A stretch of DNA of 32,833 nt from Candidatus Helarchaeota archaeon (GTDB lineage Archaea; Asgardarchaeota; Lokiarchaeia; Helarchaeales; HEL-GB-A): the NCBI GenBank assembly GCA_013375405.1, contig JABXJU010000019.1, positions 1 to 32,833 of the forward strand, given 5' to 3'. Positions 30,635 through 32,833 of this stretch are shown in pieces. The position numbers and the translations under genes are program-made. The notes below the pieces were generated by a model. That model did no database searches, was not told the origin of the DNA, and saw only the letters and a program-made list of their open reading frames with translations. The number at the start of each line of letters is the position of its first letter. Position 1 is the first letter of the stretch.

Positions 30635-30656
30635 GTAGATTCGTTACCAAATCTAC
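30635..30656 (-). promoter_or_regulatory. Leader hairpin of the histone 2 mRNA
   Basis: The same GTAGATT/AATCTAC stem and CGTTACCA loop are found as in histone 1, in the same place relative to the TATA box and start codon. Confidence 0.6.
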
Positions 30657-30678
30657 TGGTACTTTCTACGAAAGCATG

Positions 30679-30690
30679 GGTATATAAAGG
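30679..30690 (-). promoter_or_regulatory. Histone 2 promoter TATA box
   Basis: The minus strand reads CCTTTATATACC, with a perfect TTTATATA box. The distance to the start codon matches that of histone 1. Confidence 0.7.
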
Positions 30691-30955
30691 TAATGGTTTT
30701 TTGTCCGATGCACTCAGGTCCATTTTCGATCTAATGGTGAAATTATGATAGTGATCCCAACTTGCGATATTTTCGGAGAGGTCATTTTGATCTCATGCAA
30801 GATCTCTAGGTGAGATTTCAAAATTTTTCATGATCTTCACAATTTTTCCAAACCAAGAAATTCGTCTTTAATGACCGGATTGTGCCAAGACCAAGAAATT
30901 TAGGAGAATACAGACCTTTTTTAACATTAATTCCCCTTGAAATGTTGAGAACTGC

Positions 30956-31172
30956 ATGGATAAAAATCTAAATTTCCCTGCATCTGATTTATGAATGTAT
31001 AATTTTAATCCCTTCCTTCAATTTTTCATCCATCAGGATCCATATATTTCTTCGATCCTTATTTTTTCACTCCCCACGAAATTTTACTAGTCCACCGATA
31101 AAACAGCCATTCACGCGAAAGAATTAATAAATTATTTTCTTAAATCAAATACATCAAATCAATTCAATTAAT
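30956..31172. other. Noncoding gap before the surface-protein gene
   Basis: This is AT-rich sequence between the end of duplication unit 2 and the promoter of the surface-protein gene. I see no frame of coding character, RNA gene or repeat in it. Confidence 0.45.
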
Positions 31173-31186
31173 GATATAAAAATAAA
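31173..31186 (+). promoter_or_regulatory. TATA box of the surface-protein gene
   Basis: GATATAAAAATAAA begins about 30 bp before the ATG at 31205. That spacing implies a leaderless or almost leaderless transcript; no ribosome-binding site is visible. Confidence 0.55.
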
Positions 31187-31204
31187 AAAAAATAGCTGAT
31201 AGAC

Positions 31205-32833
31205 ATGCCTTCTAAGAAATTATTATATGTAGTTGTTTTTAGTGCGATCATTACAGTAGCGATTCTCGTGCCAGTACTGCTTTTAACTCGTGGTGAGTCC
31301 CCAACACCATTTAGAATTCTATCCCCCACCAACACGATCTATGAGTCGCAAACAACCGAAATTAACATTAATATTGCGACTCCTGATGATGTCGATATGG
31401 TCTGGTACCGAATTTACGAGGAAACGGCTAGCTCGTGGCTTGATCCATCTAATATTACTTGGACTACTGCTGTTAATAGGCCACTCGGGGCAGGGGCGGT
31501 CTTCACCCTTCATGCGTGGATGAATGATTCCTCTGGGGCGATTCGGACCACATCTGTAACCTTCACTATGATCCGTGTATTCCTATATTCTGCGGATTTT
31601 GTATTTCCTTCGACTTACACCGTTGGACAATACCAGAAACTAATTCTACAGAATGCGAACTTCTCCTTCACCACCGGCAACATGTCTATTTATGGGAGTC
31701 TTGAGATGACTAATGTCACCTGGTCCTCCGACCTCACGATTGATGCCCACTCGACTATCAGCGGAATGGATGTCAACTTCAACAATCAATTGTTTATTCA
31801 TGGAGATGCGATAGCCACCTTCACCAACGTGACTTTTTCTGATTCCGTGGAAATCTATGATAACTCCACTGTTTCGGTGACAGATGCCGTAATAAGCTCC
31901 TTTTTCAGCGGTTATGATCTTGCGAAAGTGTCTATTTACAATGCCTCTATTTATTATCTGCGAATGTATGATAATTCAACATGTAATGCCACGCTTTGCA
32001 GTCTATCCACCTCCTTCTATGGCTATGGCTCGAGTGTAACTACCCTACGAAATTTCACCACTAGTGCTACGCTTAATCTCAACGACAATTGCTCCCTGAC
32101 TCTAATCGATTCCAATATTGCCAATATTAACCAATATACCTCCCTTCTTTCCGGTAATTGGACTGTCGATAATAACATACTCTCAGGTACGGGGAGTTTC
32201 GGAGTTCCCACATACACCATTATATCTTCAAGCTATTCTTCTATAACGACCATACTCGATATTTATGGTTCTACAAAGGTCTTCGTTAATAATTCCGCAT
32301 TAGATTGGATAGGTCAGTATGGGACTTCAAATATCTCTCTGTATCAAAGTTCTATAGGCGTTATCCGGGCGTCTAGTGGACAAAGCTCCGCCTCAATCGT
32401 GAACTCGACTATTAATACACTGGATCTTTACTGCAATGGCACTTTCTACCTCGAGAACACAACTATTACCTTCGGCGTTTATAATACTTACTATTTCTAT
32501 CAAGGAAATATCACCGGCTATAATGATACCTTCATTGGAGCTGAATCGTGGGCATACGCTAAATTCAATATCAACCAAAATGTCTTCATCAATCAATTTA
32601 TTTACAGCTATGTTGTCAATAATCAAGTAAATCTCACCCTCACCAATAACTCCAACTTTTATAGTATCCTCCTTTATGATGACGCCAACGTTTCAATTTA
32701 CTTTAGCAATTTCGTTTCATTCAATACCTATCACAACACCAATTTAACGATCTACAATTCGACCGTTTCCTTTACCTCAACCGGTCGCGGTGCTAATGTC
32801 ACGATATTCAATAGCACCCTTAACACTTTAAAC
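31205..32833 (+). CDS. Large secreted surface glycoprotein, probable beta-solenoid, partial (543 residues, 3' end outside window)
   Basis: The frame from the ATG at 31205 stays open for 543 codons to the window edge. After MPSKKLLYVVVFSAIITVAI (signal or anchor helix about 5-26) the protein has no further hydrophobic helix. It is dominated by Asn, Thr, Ser, Ile and Tyr in short strand-turn units, such as NVTWSS, YDNSTVSVTD and YNSTVSFTST, that fit a right-handed beta-helix (pectate-lyase-like) stack. It carries well over 20 N-x-S/T sequons (NIT, NDS, NMS, NVT, NST, NAS, NWT, NGT, NLT and more), so heavy N-glycosylation is likely outside the cell. Codons end in C more often than in neighbouring genes. 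An S-layer, adhesin or sheath role is plausible but not shown. Confidence 0.85.
   Translation, partial: MPSKKLLYVVVFSAIITVAILVPVLLLTRGESPTPFRILSPTNTIYESQTTEININIATPDDVDMVWYRIYEETASSWLDPSNITWTTAVNRPLGAGAVFTLHAWMNDSSGAIRTTSVTFTMIRVFLYSADFVFPSTYTVGQYQKLILQNANFSFTTGNMSIYGSLEMTNVTWSSDLTIDAHSTISGMDVNFNNQLFIHGDAIATFTNVTFSDSVEIYDNSTVSVTDAVISSFFSGYDLAKVSIYNASIYYLRMYDNSTCNATLCSLSTSFYGYGSSVTTLRNFTTSATLNLNDNCSLTLIDSNIANINQYTSLLSGNWTVDNNILSGTGSFGVPTYTIISSSYSSITTILDIYGSTKVFVNNSALDWIGQYGTSNISLYQSSIGVIRASSGQSSASIVNSTINTLDLYCNGTFYLENTTITFGVYNTYYFYQGNITGYNDTFIGAESWAYAKFNINQNVFINQFIYSYVVNNQVNLTLTNNSNFYSILLYDDANVSIYFSNFVSFNTYHNTNLTIYNSTVSFTSTGRGANVTIFNSTLNTLN

Larger units (their letters stand above)
30363..30955. 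repeat. Tandem duplication, unit 2 (histone gene and upstream noncoding DNA)
   Basis: This is the second unit of the duplication, offset by about 721 bp from unit 1. By hand count about 36 of 305 upstream noncoding bases differ, against 27 of 213 coding bases, most of the latter at synonymous third positions. Confidence 0.8.

Noticed and set aside
30394..30687. Plus-strand open frame across histone 2 and its promoter
   Set aside because: It is antisense to a certain histone gene, has no start signal, and its counterpart is not kept open in the histone 1 unit.
31290..31523. Short plus-strand open frame inside the start of the surface-protein gene
   Set aside because: It is out of frame with the 543-codon frame that starts at 31205 with a signal helix and TATA box; it is a shadow.
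1..32833. tRNA, rRNA or replication-origin features
   Set aside because: No cloverleaf with a GGTTCRANNCC arm, rRNA-like stretch or origin-box cluster was seen when reading both strands; short structured RNAs could be missed by eye.

Overview
The window looks like archaeal chromosome, most probably from an Asgard (Lokiarchaeia-like) archaeon. The evidence is two tailless archaeal histones with TTTATATA promoter boxes, a large TPR protein ending in a longin/roadblock-like domain of the kind common in Asgard genomes, an Arf/Rag-like small GTPase with an extra C-terminal domain, a SIRT6/7-type sirtuin, an ADP-forming acyl-CoA synthetase subunit, V4R-like sensor proteins, AT-rich DNA, and frequent GTG/TTG starts. 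The lineage is an inference from gene content; there is no rRNA or tRNA gene to confirm it.

Layout. (1) 1-7.2 kb, all minus strand: a LarA-family Ni-pincer racemase, a phytoene-desaturase-like FAD oxidoreductase, a GPH/MelB-type MFS transporter and a CaiB/BaiF CoA-transferase (cut by the window edge), which could form a catabolic set; upstream of them lie rhamnulokinase and arsenite methyltransferase, 19 bp apart. (2) 7.3-9.7 kb: a tiny two-helix membrane peptide, then a plus-strand pair of PIG-L/LmbE deacetylase and an unrecognised 12-helix membrane protein. (3) 9.7-14.5 kb, minus strand: sirtuin, small GTPase, FmdE-domain protein and TPR-longin protein. (4) 14.5-16.6 kb: GMP-synthase ATPase subunit (plus) and methylthioadenosine phosphorylase (minus), convergent.

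(5) 16.6-20.5 kb is an accessory patch: an orphan 414-aa protein, a small ferredoxin-fold-like protein, an orphan helical protein, a decayed copy of an isoprenylcysteine-methyltransferase-family gene end, and a one-blade Kelch fragment with locally GC-rich DNA. At least six copies of a short AT-rich repeat (core ACCGTGGTATTTTAAAATCC), one forming a 52-bp fold-back and two forming a 132-bp MITE-like element, are found only here. (6) 20.5-25.6 kb: the intact methyltransferase-family gene with an acyl-CoA synthetase alpha subunit, then a Type ISP-like DNA methyltransferase lacking its nuclease/helicase half, and a GYD-domain protein.

(7) 25.7-29.4 kb: a compact minus-strand operon of two mini-proteins (46 and 41 aa) and two V4R-like proteins, divergent from a solitary DNA methyltransferase across a helically phased triple CTACGTA site; then an orphan Hint/LAGLIDADG homing endonuclease. 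(8) 29.6-31.2 kb: two histone genes in a tandem duplication that also carries about 300 bp of upstream noncoding DNA, which has diverged less than the synonymous sites; both mRNAs would begin with the same hairpin. (9) 31.2 kb to the end: the N-terminal 543 residues of a very sequon-rich secreted, probably beta-solenoid, surface protein.

The best candidates for something new are the V4R/mini-protein operon with its phased operator, the localized repeat family, the histone upstream element and leader hairpin, and the LarA/CaiB gene set.
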